Assembly: GCA_017617035.1 (NCBI GenBank)
Contig: JAFZWV010000006.1
Span: 1 to 64,000, forward strand
Direction: 5' to 3'
DNA from: Bacteroidales bacterium
GTDB lineage: Bacteria > Bacteroidota > Bacteroidia > Bacteroidales > UBA932
DNA length: 64,000 nt
In this document: positions 32,804 through 41,196 of the stretch, in pieces
Position numbering within the stretch: the stretch's first letter is position 1
How the letters are laid out: each line of letters opens with the position of its first letter
Program-made: the position numbers and the translations under genes
Notes under the pieces: generated by a model
Seen by the model: the letters and a program-made list of their open reading frames with translations, nothing else
What the model was told of the DNA's origin: nothing
Database searches by the model: none

Positions 32804-34141
32804 ATGTCCTTCAATTTACTGTTTGTTCTGCTATTTCTTCCGTCGGCATCAATCTTGGGCTGGCTGCTGTTGCATTTTATCGTATCACGCCGTACCAGCA
32901 CTTATATGATAGTTCAGGCGCTGCTGCTCTCTCTCTTTTTATTTTTTACTGCGGATTCGATTTATTCTATTCCGGGAATTCCGTCCGACATTCTGGTTTA
33001 CTCACACCTCTTCACTGTGTTTTCCGGTACTTGTTGTATCCCGATTATCTGGCTTTATTTCGACCGCCTTCGCTATGGACACAAATTCAAGGTAAGGCAT
33101 TTCCTTTGGTTGATCATTCCCGTTTCGCTTACGTTGATGGGCGTTTCATTGACCGATACAGTGGGGACTTCCAATCTGGCTCCGTTCCTGACGGAACTCT
33201 ACTCGGACGGCGCCCAGATACTGGAGCATTATAAGGGAACTGCACTTTGGCATTACTATGTGTGGTGCCATACAATCTTCCGTGTAACCGTTGTCATCGA
33301 GCTCCTGTTGGCTGTAGTTTACCTTGTAATATATGTGGTGAAGGAAAATGTCCGACTGATTAATTTCCACAAATACTTTACTCAAGATGAGCCGATCAGG
33401 GTGATCGAACTGCAGATATATGTGCTTGTCCTTCCCGCTGTCTTCACTCTGGTTAAAGTCCTCTTCTCCAAGCAGTTCCTTGATACTCACTTATGGTTGT
33501 CGATCGTGCTTAATTCAGTTATCTCGGTCAGCATCTTTTTCTTTAACAGGAATGCGTGGTTCTCGGCCAGGAAAACCATTACTCGCACTCAAGAGAAACA
33601 TGTGATGATGTACAATTATCACCCGTCCATTAAGGGGCCCATAAAGGAAATAATGGTGGAAGAACTGCTTGATGACGTGGATCAGGAGTTTTTGCTTCGC
33701 CTTCAGGACAAGGTGAGCGAACGTATCAAGAGCGTTGCTGTCACTACGCCCAAGGATATGAATGCGATTAAGGATATCCTGTTCAGTTCTTCGGGCAATC
33801 CGTGGGACGACAGCCTTCTTACCCGATTCCAGACTATAATGCTCAACGAGCAACTGTTCCTTAAGCCCAGCCTTAGCCTACAGGACATAGCCGAGAGGCT
33901 CCACACCAACAAGACCTATATTTCGAAACTCGTGAACAATACCTATAACATGAGTTTCCCGGAGTTCCTCAACACGATGAGAATCGGCTACTCGCAGCAG
34001 TATATGCGAAGCCACCCGCTTGCCAAGCAGGAAGAGATAGCGCGCGCCTGCGGTTTTCTCAGCGCGTCTTCTTTCAACAATATATTCCGGAAGATTACTG
34101 GAATGACTCCCAAGGAGTGGGTGCTGAAATCGCCTAAATAA
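32804..34141 (+). CDS. Membrane-anchored AraC-type transcription regulator
   Basis: 445 residues from the ATG at 32804. Residues 1-255 contain about six or seven hydrophobic segments without a recognisable ligand domain. A linker with SARKTITRTQEKHVMMYNYHP follows, then an AraC helix-turn-helix at about 340-440 (SLSLQDIAERLHTNKTYISKLVNN, then EEIARACGFLSASSFNNIFRKITGMTPKEW). It probably senses a membrane or envelope signal and binds DNA while anchored. It converges on the other regulator, whose gene lies next to the fimbrial operon. Confidence 0.88.
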   Translation: MSFNLLFVLLFLPSASILGWLLLHFIVSRRTSTYMIVQALLLSLFLFFTADSIYSIPGIPSDILVYSHLFTVFSGTCCIPIIWLYFDRLRYGHKFKVRHFLWLIIPVSLTLMGVSLTDTVGTSNLAPFLTELYSDGAQILEHYKGTALWHYYVWCHTIFRVTVVIELLLAVVYLVIYVVKENVRLINFHKYFTQDEPIRVIELQIYVLVLPAVFTLVKVLFSKQFLDTHLWLSIVLNSVISVSIFFFNRNAWFSARKTITRTQEKHVMMYNYHPSIKGPIKEIMVEELLDDVDQEFLLRLQDKVSERIKSVAVTTPKDMNAIKDILFSSSGNPWDDSLLTRFQTIMLNEQLFLKPSLSLQDIAERLHTNKTYISKLVNNTYNMSFPEFLNTMRIGYSQQYMRSHPLAKQEEIARACGFLSASSFNNIFRKITGMTPKEWVLKSPK

Positions 34142-34146
34142 TGGCA

Positions 34147-35349
34147 TCAGGGCCTATTCTGGGCCACAAATTCCGAAGGCGTAAGTCCCGTATAATCCTT
34201 AAATGCCGTTGTAAAGTACGACGCAGAGCGAAAACCGCATTCTGAAGCGATCTGCGCCATCGGCATTTCATTCCTTATAAGCAACATCTTAGCGATGTCC
34301 ATCCTTCTTTCTTTAATAAGTACCGATGGGGAAGGGGAGCCCTCAGCTTTGAGCTTTCTATTGACATGGATACGGCTTAATCCGGTAAGAGAGGCTATCG
34401 CATCTACATCGAAGTCCGGCTCCATATAATGCTCTGCAATCAGGGCTGTGACAAGGTTGGTGAATTCCAAAGATTTCGTCACACTCTCAATGGAGTTTTC
34501 TTCAAAAATTTCCTCCTCATGGGCAGTCGGTTCGGGCCAATTTTCGAGAGCGGGCTCGTCTACTTCTACGTCAACTGAACGAGAAGGAGAGTAAAGCGGG
34601 TCCTCGTGTTTTTCCCGTCTTTTCCCAATGAAGTAAATGAAGAGCAGGACTATTACGGCAGCTCCAAGACACACGAAAGCAATCAGCCAAATAAGGCCTC
34701 TGAAGCCCTTCTTTTCAGGATATGTTTCAAATTCTAAAGATACAGAATCCGTAACATTACCCACTCCGTCCCACTCTACATGGTTGCCCCCGCTTCCGAT
34801 TTTAGCGACCTGCTTTTCGCCGAAGATCCATACGAAAGTAGAGTCGGTAGAGAGGGTTAAAGTCACTGGTTTGAAGGGAAGATCGGAAGAGGATTCAACA
34901 CTTGCAGACCGAGTGTTAAAGTAGTAATATTTCGTCACAGATGCTAGAAGTATATTATCCTCTTTTGGGAGATAAATCGAGCGAATTATTTCGTCTTCCA
35001 TCTGCGAAATATTCTTAAATCCGTTCTCCGCGTTGTAACTTGTTATGCTTCCATCAGCCCCGATTATCCAGAGAGTTCCTTTCGGATCAAAGCATATATA
35101 AACTATAGAGTTTGTACTCAATTTTCCGTTCCCGGCGCCGAAATGAAGTTTGCTTCCGTTTTTTCCGAGCCTGTAAAGACCATCATTAGAGGTAGCCATC
35201 CACATAGATCCGTCCAGGGGACTTTCATACATGCATGTAACCTCGGTATCGACAGATTCAGCGTTAGTTTGGCCGTAGATAGGGTTAGTATTGGCCTGGA
35301 AGAGCGTGCAGAAAGCTATTGCGGTTATTATTGAGTCTACCTTCCTCAT
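34147..35349 (-). CDS. Kinase-less one-component sensor: periplasmic propeller fragment, membrane helix, AraC domain
   Basis: 400 residues from the ATG at 35349, which gives a good signal peptide (ends IYGQ, about 27). Periplasmic part (30-215) has propeller-blade motifs like those of hybrid two-component systems: SPLDGSMWMATSNDGLYRLG and DPKGTLWIIGADGSITSYN. One membrane helix GLIWLIAFVCLGAAVIVLLF (about 218-238), then an acidic linker, then an AraC helix-turn-helix (295-400: DVDAIASLTGLSRIHVNRKL and MAQIASECGFRSASYFTTAF). No kinase or receiver domain. Transcribed away from the fimbrial operon, with a 473-nt shared control region, so it is a strong candidate regulator of that operon. Confidence 0.88.
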   Translation of the reverse strand: MRKVDSIITAIAFCTLFQANTNPIYGQTNAESVDTEVTCMYESPLDGSMWMATSNDGLYRLGKNGSKLHFGAGNGKLSTNSIVYICFDPKGTLWIIGADGSITSYNAENGFKNISQMEDEIIRSIYLPKEDNILLASVTKYYYFNTRSASVESSSDLPFKPVTLTLSTDSTFVWIFGEKQVAKIGSGGNHVEWDGVGNVTDSVSLEFETYPEKKGFRGLIWLIAFVCLGAAVIVLLFIYFIGKRREKHEDPLYSPSRSVDVEVDEPALENWPEPTAHEEEIFEENSIESVTKSLEFTNLVTALIAEHYMEPDFDVDAIASLTGLSRIHVNRKLKAEGSPSPSVLIKERRMDIAKMLLIRNEMPMAQIASECGFRSASYFTTAFKDYTGLTPSEFVAQNRP

Positions 35350-35585
35350 ATTTTTAGTGTTATATCCAGGCGTAAATATATGAAATTCACATATATAACA
35401 AGCTTCATATGACATTAAATATATCTTTCAAATATCTTTTTGTTGAATCAAAAACTATATTATGACCATTTTTTCTAATTGTTTTACGCGTTTTAGCAAT
35501 TCTCTTATCTATCACAAAACATTTTTAAAACGTAAAAACACTCATTCTGTGTATTCTGTGGTGTTAGAGGTGTGTTTGGGCAATA

Positions 35586-35603
35586 TTTCGAAACGTTTCG
35601 AAA
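35586..35603. promoter_or_regulatory. Perfect 18-bp palindrome, candidate operator
   Basis: TTTCGAAACGTTTCGAAA reads the same on both strands. It is 135 nt upstream of the fimbrial -7 box, in the divergent control region. A dimer of one of the neighbouring AraC proteins, or another regulator, might bind here; this is inference. Confidence 0.6.
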
Positions 35604-35606
35604 CAT

Positions 35607-35638
35607 ATACCCCCCCCCTAGAATGCCTCTGGGGGTAT
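35607..35638. promoter_or_regulatory. C9 tract within a stem
   Basis: ATACCCCC (start of a nine-C run, 35610-35618) pairs with GGGGGTAT (35631-35638). Lies just downstream of the palindrome. A homopolymer run here could vary in length by slippage. Confidence 0.5.
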
Positions 35639-35716
35639 TATTCATGATTCAAAAATTAAAACAATGCCCGATTTTTCCGAATGCATAAACTTTGTTGAAA
35701 ATTTATCAAAATTCTT

Positions 35717-35746
35717 TTTGTAAATAGAAAATTCTTATTACCTTTG
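35717..35746 (+). promoter_or_regulatory. Promoter of the fimbrial operon
   Basis: TTTG at 35717-35720 and TACCTTTG at 35739-35746, spaced 18 nt, close to the Bacteroidetes -33/-7 consensus. It is the best promoter in the window and would serve the collinear genes from 35823 to 54305. Confidence 0.7.
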
Positions 35747-35822
35747 CGTTCATTATAGGTGGAATTCGGGCTTATTGCTAGATGCCTGAGACATTGAACT
35801 AAATAAGCAATTTAAGCGTAAT

Positions 35823-37703
35823 ATGCTGACAGGACGTAATTTAGCAAATCATTTTGCTGCCATCGGAGCAAGGCTCGCGATGGTTGTCCTGTTTGTTTTC
35901 CTCAACGCTTTTTTTGTACGCGCGCGTGGTATTGACGCCAATGCAGATGCGAGAGTGCGCGTGACTTTCCCGTTTGATAATTCAGTTCTCAGCTCTGAGT
36001 ACATGAGCAATGAGTCGGCTCTCAATTCTCTTCGTCAGCTAGTAGACGTCACCAATGGGGATCTCAACATCGAGATCGTTGCCTATTCTTCGCCTGAAGG
36101 AAATGAGAATTACAACAAGGCCCTTTCTGCTCGCCGCGCCGCTTCAGTTAAATCTTACATTCTTTCGCTTGTCCCTGAATCGAATCCTACCATTAAGGTA
36201 GTTCCGGCTTCCGAGTCTTGGGATCAGTTCCGTGCTTACATAGTAAGCGATAAGACTCTGGATGCTTCTTCTCGTTCCGAGCTCCTTCTTATCATCGACT
36301 CCGATAACACTGCAGATGAGAAAGAAGCCCTCATTAAGTCAGATACAAACTATAAGCGCCTGTATTTCAAGTACTTCCGCTCTCTTCGTTACGCCGATAT
36401 CTCGCTGAGAATTAAGAATCCGGCGCTTCTTGCACTCTTCAACGGAGATTCAAGGCTTTCGAGCCCCGTCGTCTACTTCCCTGTAGGAAGCAAAAATATA
36501 GTGCCCGGTTATATGGGCAACAAGAACAATCTCGAAGAGATGGTTGCCTTCTTCCGCGAGAATCCGTCTGCAGCTGAAGATTATGTCATAGTCGGTGCAT
36601 CCTCTCCTGAGGGCCCCGTTTCTGTCAACGATCGCCTCGCTATCATGCGCGCGAGCGTTATGGCCGATTATATCGCGGAAAGAGTCCCCGAGGTCAGGGG
36701 TAAACTCCGCATCAGGTCTGTTGGCGAGGATTGGGCCGGCCTTCGTGCTGCGGTTCTCGGCGAAAACTCGCTGACCGACGACGAGAAGCAGGAAATCTGC
36801 GAGATTATCGATAGCAATGCTTCTGCAACCTCCAAGAAGGCTGCCCTGAAGCAGCACCCTGCTTACAACACTGTCAGTAGCAAGTGCTTCCCGGTTCTCC
36901 GCCGTCAGTCGCTTGCTCCCGCAGACTCTTCCGCCATCGCGGTAGTTCCGGTTCCGGTAGCCGCCGAGAAGGATACTACCGCTACTGTAGTTGCTACCGA
37001 GACTGGCGAGAAGACTGACACCATGCCTCGTCTTCCTCGCCTCGCTTCGATCCGCACCAAGGCCACCGTCCTCGGCGAGTCCGCTCCTGTCGAGCGCGAC
37101 ACCGTTGTGACCGAGCCTGAGAAAGTTTACGAATCCGAGCGCAATATGGTTGCTGCGGTTAAGACCAACCTCCTTTATGACGCTATTACAGCTGTCAACG
37201 TCGAGGTTGAAATTCCCATCTGGGAGCAGCTCTCCGTCAACGCCGAGTTCGTCACTCCTTGGTGGGAGACCGGAAACAAGTACTGCTTCCAGACTCAGTA
37301 TGTCAGTGCAGAAGTTCGTTACTGGTTCAAGCCTTGGGAGGGCACTGGCGTTGAGAAGCTCCGCGGTTGGTTTGCAGCTCCGTATGTCGCTTTCGGTCAG
37401 TACGACTTCCAGTACGACAAGCAGATCAACTACCAGGGCGAATTCTGGAGCGCCGGTTTGACTGCAGGTTATTCGATGCCTATAGGTAAGAACAAGAAGT
37501 CGAATCTCGAGTTCTCGTTCTCCTTCGGTTATATGGAGTCGCCGTTCCGTCACTACTATCCGGCAGACGACTATTCCAAACTTATCCATGACCCTTATCG
37601 CGACGGTACACGTTATTGGTTAGGTCCCACCAAGGCAAAAGTGTCCCTGGTGATTCCCATTTGTGTACCTACCGGCAGAAAAAAGGAGGTGAGCAATGAC
37701 TAA
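35823..37703 (+). CDS. OmpA-like tandem plus DUF3575 outer-membrane protein, first gene of fimbrial operon
   Basis: 626 residues. Signal-anchor or signal peptide within 1-36. Two related OmpA-type regions follow: about 45-190 (IVAYSSPEGNENYNKALSARR) and about 220-365 (IVGASSPEGPVSVNDRLAIMR), each with the same 'A-S-S-P-E-G-x-x-x-x-N' core, so an internal duplication. A Pro/Val/Thr-rich linker (375-440) leads to a DUF3575 barrel-like domain (NLLYDAITAVNVEVEIPIWE to the end). It probably anchors the fimbrial system in the outer membrane and to peptidoglycan. Overlaps the next gene by 8 nt. Confidence 0.85.
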   Translation: MLTGRNLANHFAAIGARLAMVVLFVFLNAFFVRARGIDANADARVRVTFPFDNSVLSSEYMSNESALNSLRQLVDVTNGDLNIEIVAYSSPEGNENYNKALSARRAASVKSYILSLVPESNPTIKVVPASESWDQFRAYIVSDKTLDASSRSELLLIIDSDNTADEKEALIKSDTNYKRLYFKYFRSLRYADISLRIKNPALLALFNGDSRLSSPVVYFPVGSKNIVPGYMGNKNNLEEMVAFFRENPSAAEDYVIVGASSPEGPVSVNDRLAIMRASVMADYIAERVPEVRGKLRIRSVGEDWAGLRAAVLGENSLTDDEKQEICEIIDSNASATSKKAALKQHPAYNTVSSKCFPVLRRQSLAPADSSAIAVVPVPVAAEKDTTATVVATETGEKTDTMPRLPRLASIRTKATVLGESAPVERDTVVTEPEKVYESERNMVAAVKTNLLYDAITAVNVEVEIPIWEQLSVNAEFVTPWWETGNKYCFQTQYVSAEVRYWFKPWEGTGVEKLRGWFAAPYVAFGQYDFQYDKQINYQGEFWSAGLTAGYSMPIGKNKKSNLEFSFSFGYMESPFRHYYPADDYSKLIHDPYRDGTRYWLGPTKAKVSLVIPICVPTGRKKEVSND

Positions 37704-38745
37704 GCGCTTAAGCCATATTGTTATTGCCCTTCTTGCCATCGTAGCGATGGCGAGCTGCCAGCGCCGTCCTCTGGAAGAAATGTCCGAGAAGGTCAGCGTG
37801 AGGGTCAAGGTGAACATCAGCGCTGTGGCCAATGTCACGACCAACGTGTACAACGACCGCATTCCTGCTCCTGATATCACCACCGATATGATGCGTGTCA
37901 TGGTTTACGATCCTTCCAACCACGACCTCCTCACCCAGAGCTTCATCTTCAATAAGACTTTGGACGAGTCCGGCAATCAGGTCCTCAGCGGAGACCTCAA
38001 CATCAGCTACGGTACTTACGATATCCTTGTTTACAATTTCGATGTCGCATCTACCCAGATTGCTGCTGAGAACAACGAAGAGAGCATCATCGCTTACACT
38101 GATGAAATCTCCAACTCGATGAAGAGCAGCCTCTTCGGCTACAACGCGAGTAAGGCGGACATCGATGAGTTCGAGCACATCCAGTATGAGCCCGATCACC
38201 TCGTAGTCGCCCGCGAAAACGACCTGCGCGTTTCTCCTCACGACACTGTCGTGGTTATTAATACTACCGCAACTACAATTATCGATACTTATTACATACA
38301 GATACGAGTCAAGGGTCTGAAGTTCGCTTCGACAGCAAACGCTATCATCTCCGGACTCTCCCCGTCGAACCACTTCGGCACTAACAAGCGCACGACCGAT
38401 CCTTCTACCGCAGTTGCTTTCGAACTCCACAAGAGCACCGATCCCAACATCGCAGATGAGAACCAGGATGTTCTCTGCGCTACATTCAATACCTTCGGTA
38501 AGATTCCTGACGCCAGCTCGAACCTCTACGTTACTTTCAACGTTATCGATGCAGCCGGTAATCTCCAGAAGTATTCAACCTCGCTTGACACCATCTTCCA
38601 GACTGAAGACGCAATCGAGCGCCACTGGCTCCTCATCAACGAAACCTTCGAGATCAAGGATCCTGGTATCAGCACCGGCGGTAACGGTGGATTCCAGCCT
38701 GTGGTCGATGAATGGGAGGAAGAAGAAGGAAGCGTGACATTGTAA
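37696..38745 (+). CDS. DUF5119 lipoprotein, probable fimbrial anchor or accessory
   Basis: 349 residues. Lipobox AMASC, lipid Cys at 20. Beta-rich body with MRVMVYDPSNHDLLTQSF and YGTYDILVYNFD, the pattern of DUF5119 proteins found in FimA/Mfa1-type clusters of Bacteroidales. It lacks the Thr-Lys processing motif of the fimbrillins that follow, so it may stay lipidated as the base. Its acidic tail DEWEEEEGSV is unlike the other members. Confidence 0.78.
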   Translation: MTKRLSHIVIALLAIVAMASCQRRPLEEMSEKVSVRVKVNISAVANVTTNVYNDRIPAPDITTDMMRVMVYDPSNHDLLTQSFIFNKTLDESGNQVLSGDLNISYGTYDILVYNFDVASTQIAAENNEESIIAYTDEISNSMKSSLFGYNASKADIDEFEHIQYEPDHLVVARENDLRVSPHDTVVVINTTATTIIDTYYIQIRVKGLKFASTANAIISGLSPSNHFGTNKRTTDPSTAVAFELHKSTDPNIADENQDVLCATFNTFGKIPDASSNLYVTFNVIDAAGNLQKYSTSLDTIFQTEDAIERHWLLINETFEIKDPGISTGGNGGFQPVVDEWEEEEGSVTL

Positions 38746-38768
38746 TGAATAGAGATATAAACAGATAA

Positions 38769-39833
38769 ATGAAAAGAATAACTGACATATTAATCCTTCT
38801 TGCCATGGTGAGCTTTGCGGCTTGCACCAGGGTGGAGAATCCTGTCGCTGAAGACAGAATCTCCTACGTGGTGGGCCGTTATGCCACTAAAGCGTCAGAG
38901 TATCCCGAGTATCGGGCTGCTGAAGGGCTTGCGCAGTTTAGCAGTAAGGCATTTATCCATAGGCTTGGTGATGCAGCAGGCGAGGTCTTCTATGAGTCGG
39001 AAATCACCTGGGATGGCGCTGTTTGGAGCACCGACCGTGATTACTACTGGCCCAAGCACCCCGATACCTACATTAACTTCGTATCCTGGTATGCTTCTGC
39101 AGGTATTACTCCTACCGAGATTACTGAATCCAACTTCAGGGTGTCCCACGAAATAGCCGCAACCGATAAACTGTTGGTCGCAGACGAGGCCTGGAGACAG
39201 ACCGCCAACACTACTACATATTATACCTCGGGTGTTCCGACCCTCTTCCGTCACCTCCTTACAGAGGTCGCTCTCAATATGAGCGTCACTACTACTGAAG
39301 ACGAAACATCAAGGTATGCTGTCAGCATTCAGAATGTCACCCTTTCGGGTTACTACACGACCGGAGCAATGAGCCTCCACAACGAAGATCCCGGTTCTAC
39401 CGGAACAAGAAAGTGGACGAGTTCCGGAGCCCCCACTCTTCTGTGGACTCCTACTTCCGGGACGAACACTACTCCGCTCGTGATCCTGAACAACGGGAAT
39501 ATCGCGCTTTCTACCTCCACGACATCCGTGATGGCGATGCGCAGCTTCCTTCCCCAGGCTCTCGGCGACGGCGTTACACTTACTATATTATATACAGTGG
39601 AGAACAGGAAGAAGAGTGATAACTCCCTCGTCTCCAGTGAGAACGGCATCCCTGCAACTATAACACTTAATAAGATAAAGAATACATCAAGTCTTGCAAT
39701 CAACCAGTGGGTACCTAATAAGAGATATACTTATTCAGTAGCTATCAACCCGCTCAGCCAGGAAATACTCCTTGAGCCTACGCTTGAAAGCGACTGGACC
39801 TTTGAAGACTATATGAATGCAACGGTAGAATAA
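38769..39833 (+). CDS. Fimbrillin-family lipoprotein 1
   Basis: 354 residues. Lipobox VSFAAC, Cys19. ISYVVGRYATKASEY holds the Thr-Lys pair at 40-41. Family blocks: YYWPKHPDTYINFVSWY (92-108), GVPTLFRHLLTEVALNM (155-171), and a C-terminal strand region with NKRYTYSVAINPLSQEILLEP. The predicted route is lipidation, export, then protease cleavage after the Thr-Lys region and strand-exchange polymerisation (type V pilus); route is from the family, not shown here. Confidence 0.88.
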   Translation: MKRITDILILLAMVSFAACTRVENPVAEDRISYVVGRYATKASEYPEYRAAEGLAQFSSKAFIHRLGDAAGEVFYESEITWDGAVWSTDRDYYWPKHPDTYINFVSWYASAGITPTEITESNFRVSHEIAATDKLLVADEAWRQTANTTTYYTSGVPTLFRHLLTEVALNMSVTTTEDETSRYAVSIQNVTLSGYYTTGAMSLHNEDPGSTGTRKWTSSGAPTLLWTPTSGTNTTPLVILNNGNIALSTSTTSVMAMRSFLPQALGDGVTLTILYTVENRKKSDNSLVSSENGIPATITLNKIKNTSSLAINQWVPNKRYTYSVAINPLSQEILLEPTLESDWTFEDYMNATVE

Positions 39834-39858
39834 TAATTTAACAATAAATAATAGTATT

Positions 39859-41112
39859 ATGAAAAAGTTTTACTTTATCGCAGCTATCGCACTTGCAGCA
39901 AGTGCAGCCTGCACAAACATTGACCCTGTAGAGGCCCCCGATGCAAAGATCGGTTATCAGGTCGCTAACTACATGATTCAGACCAAGGCTAACGGCAGTT
40001 TTCTTGATGAACTTAGTGGCTTTGGTTACACTTCATCGACCGCCCTTTTCAAGAGCGTAGCTTTCATTAATGCTGATGACGGTAACGGTTCGCAGGCGGC
40101 TCCTGTCCGCTACTATGGTGGTACTGCAGACAACATCGAAACCATTACTTACGATAGCACTGAGCATGAGTGGTCTCCTAGCCACACTTACTATTGGCCA
40201 AAGTCACCCAACTCTACTCTGGATTTCTTCTCCTGGTTCGACCTCACCGAAGATGAAAACACCAACGTTGCCAACGCAACCTATACTACCAACACCTACA
40301 CCCTTGCATGGAGTGCAGACCGCACCATCTCCCTCAAGGACAACGTGATGTATGCAGACCCCGTCTGGGACCAGAAAAAGAATAAAAGTGCTGCACAGTA
40401 CGGTTTTGACAGTGTTTCAGAAGGTGTCCCTACACTCTTCCATCACGCACTTGCACAGGTAAGGTTCCAGTTCAAGCAGAAGACCATGAGCAAACTGGAC
40501 AAGAACGGCACTGATTCCACTTTCTGGGTAGTTACTGTCAAGAATATTACTATTCCTGCAAATACACTGAAGAAGAACGGTACCCTTTCCCTCACCGCAG
40601 CAAAGAGTGCTTCCTGGACAACTCCTGCAAACCTCATCTGGGGTGCAGCTGCTTCGCCTGCATATTGGGCAACTTCGGACATTTTCCTTGCAAACGCCGT
40701 CAGCAACACCGGTATTGAACTTACAAAAAATGCTGCCACCTTCAGCAAAGTTGACCAGATGGCAGGCGAGTACATCACCGTCCTTCCCCAGCAGATTGGG
40801 AACACATTCCTTCTGAACTTTGACATTACCATCGATACTTACTTTGGCGCAACTCTTTCTGCGGCAAAGACTGCAGGCCTCGTAAGTTCCGAGACCCTCC
40901 ATGTCAAGGATTTTGAAACAGGTGGTGCCATTGTCAAGAATTCGGGTATTCAGCTCAACCTTTTGACTACCATCGGCAGCTATTGGCAGATGAACAAGAA
41001 GTACACCTATGTCTTCGAGATTGATCCTGAGACAACCACAATCCTCTACGATCCCGCAGTTGAAGCATGGGCTGATGACGTTTCCCAGACTCAGCCGGTT
41101 CCGAATGCTTAA
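39859..41112 (+). CDS. Fimbrillin-family lipoprotein 2
   Basis: 417 residues. Lipobox ASAAC, Cys18; IGYQVANYMIQTKAN with Thr-Lys at 42-43; YYWPKSPNSTLDFFSWF (111-127); RTISLKDNVMYADPVW (156-171); GVPTLFHHALAQVRFQ (189-204). The segment 'LAW-S-x-DRT-x-x-LKDNVMYAD' is almost shared with the next gene, so these two are close paralogues. A GC-rich hairpin (41123-41150) follows. One of the best candidates for the main stalk subunit. Confidence 0.9.
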   Translation: MKKFYFIAAIALAASAACTNIDPVEAPDAKIGYQVANYMIQTKANGSFLDELSGFGYTSSTALFKSVAFINADDGNGSQAAPVRYYGGTADNIETITYDSTEHEWSPSHTYYWPKSPNSTLDFFSWFDLTEDENTNVANATYTTNTYTLAWSADRTISLKDNVMYADPVWDQKKNKSAAQYGFDSVSEGVPTLFHHALAQVRFQFKQKTMSKLDKNGTDSTFWVVTVKNITIPANTLKKNGTLSLTAAKSASWTTPANLIWGAAASPAYWATSDIFLANAVSNTGIELTKNAATFSKVDQMAGEYITVLPQQIGNTFLLNFDITIDTYFGATLSAAKTAGLVSSETLHVKDFETGGAIVKNSGIQLNLLTTIGSYWQMNKKYTYVFEIDPETTTILYDPAVEAWADDVSQTQPVPNA

Positions 41113-41122
41113 ACCCCTTTAG

Positions 41123-41150
41123 CCTCGGGGTGGGTGAAACTACCCCGGGG
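41123..41150 (+). repeat. GC-rich hairpin 1 between fimbrillin genes
   Basis: CCTCGGGGT / ACCCCGGGG stem, 10-nt loop, followed by TACC and AT-rich sequence without a T tract, so not a classic terminator. Shares the pattern CGGGGYGG-TGA-CCCC with hairpins at 42541 and 44987. Confidence 0.75.
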
Positions 41151-41196
41151 TACCAAATGATAATTATTAATTAATGTTAAATACAAACCACAAAAA

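Larger units (their letters stand above)
35350..35822. promoter_or_regulatory. AT-rich control region between the sensor-regulator and the fimbrial operon
   Basis: No gene. In order: AT-rich stretch with a TATATTTA box for the minus-strand regulator near 35367-35375, a perfect 18-bp palindrome (35586-35603), a C9 tract and stem (35607-35638), an AT-rich spacer and the -33/-7 promoter of the fimbrial operon (35717-35746), then a leader of about 70 nt. Confidence 0.7.

Noticed and set aside
35462..35647. A 61-codon gene in the fimbrial control region
   Set aside because: AT-rich, no start context, runs through the palindrome and the C tract, and has no protein-like composition.
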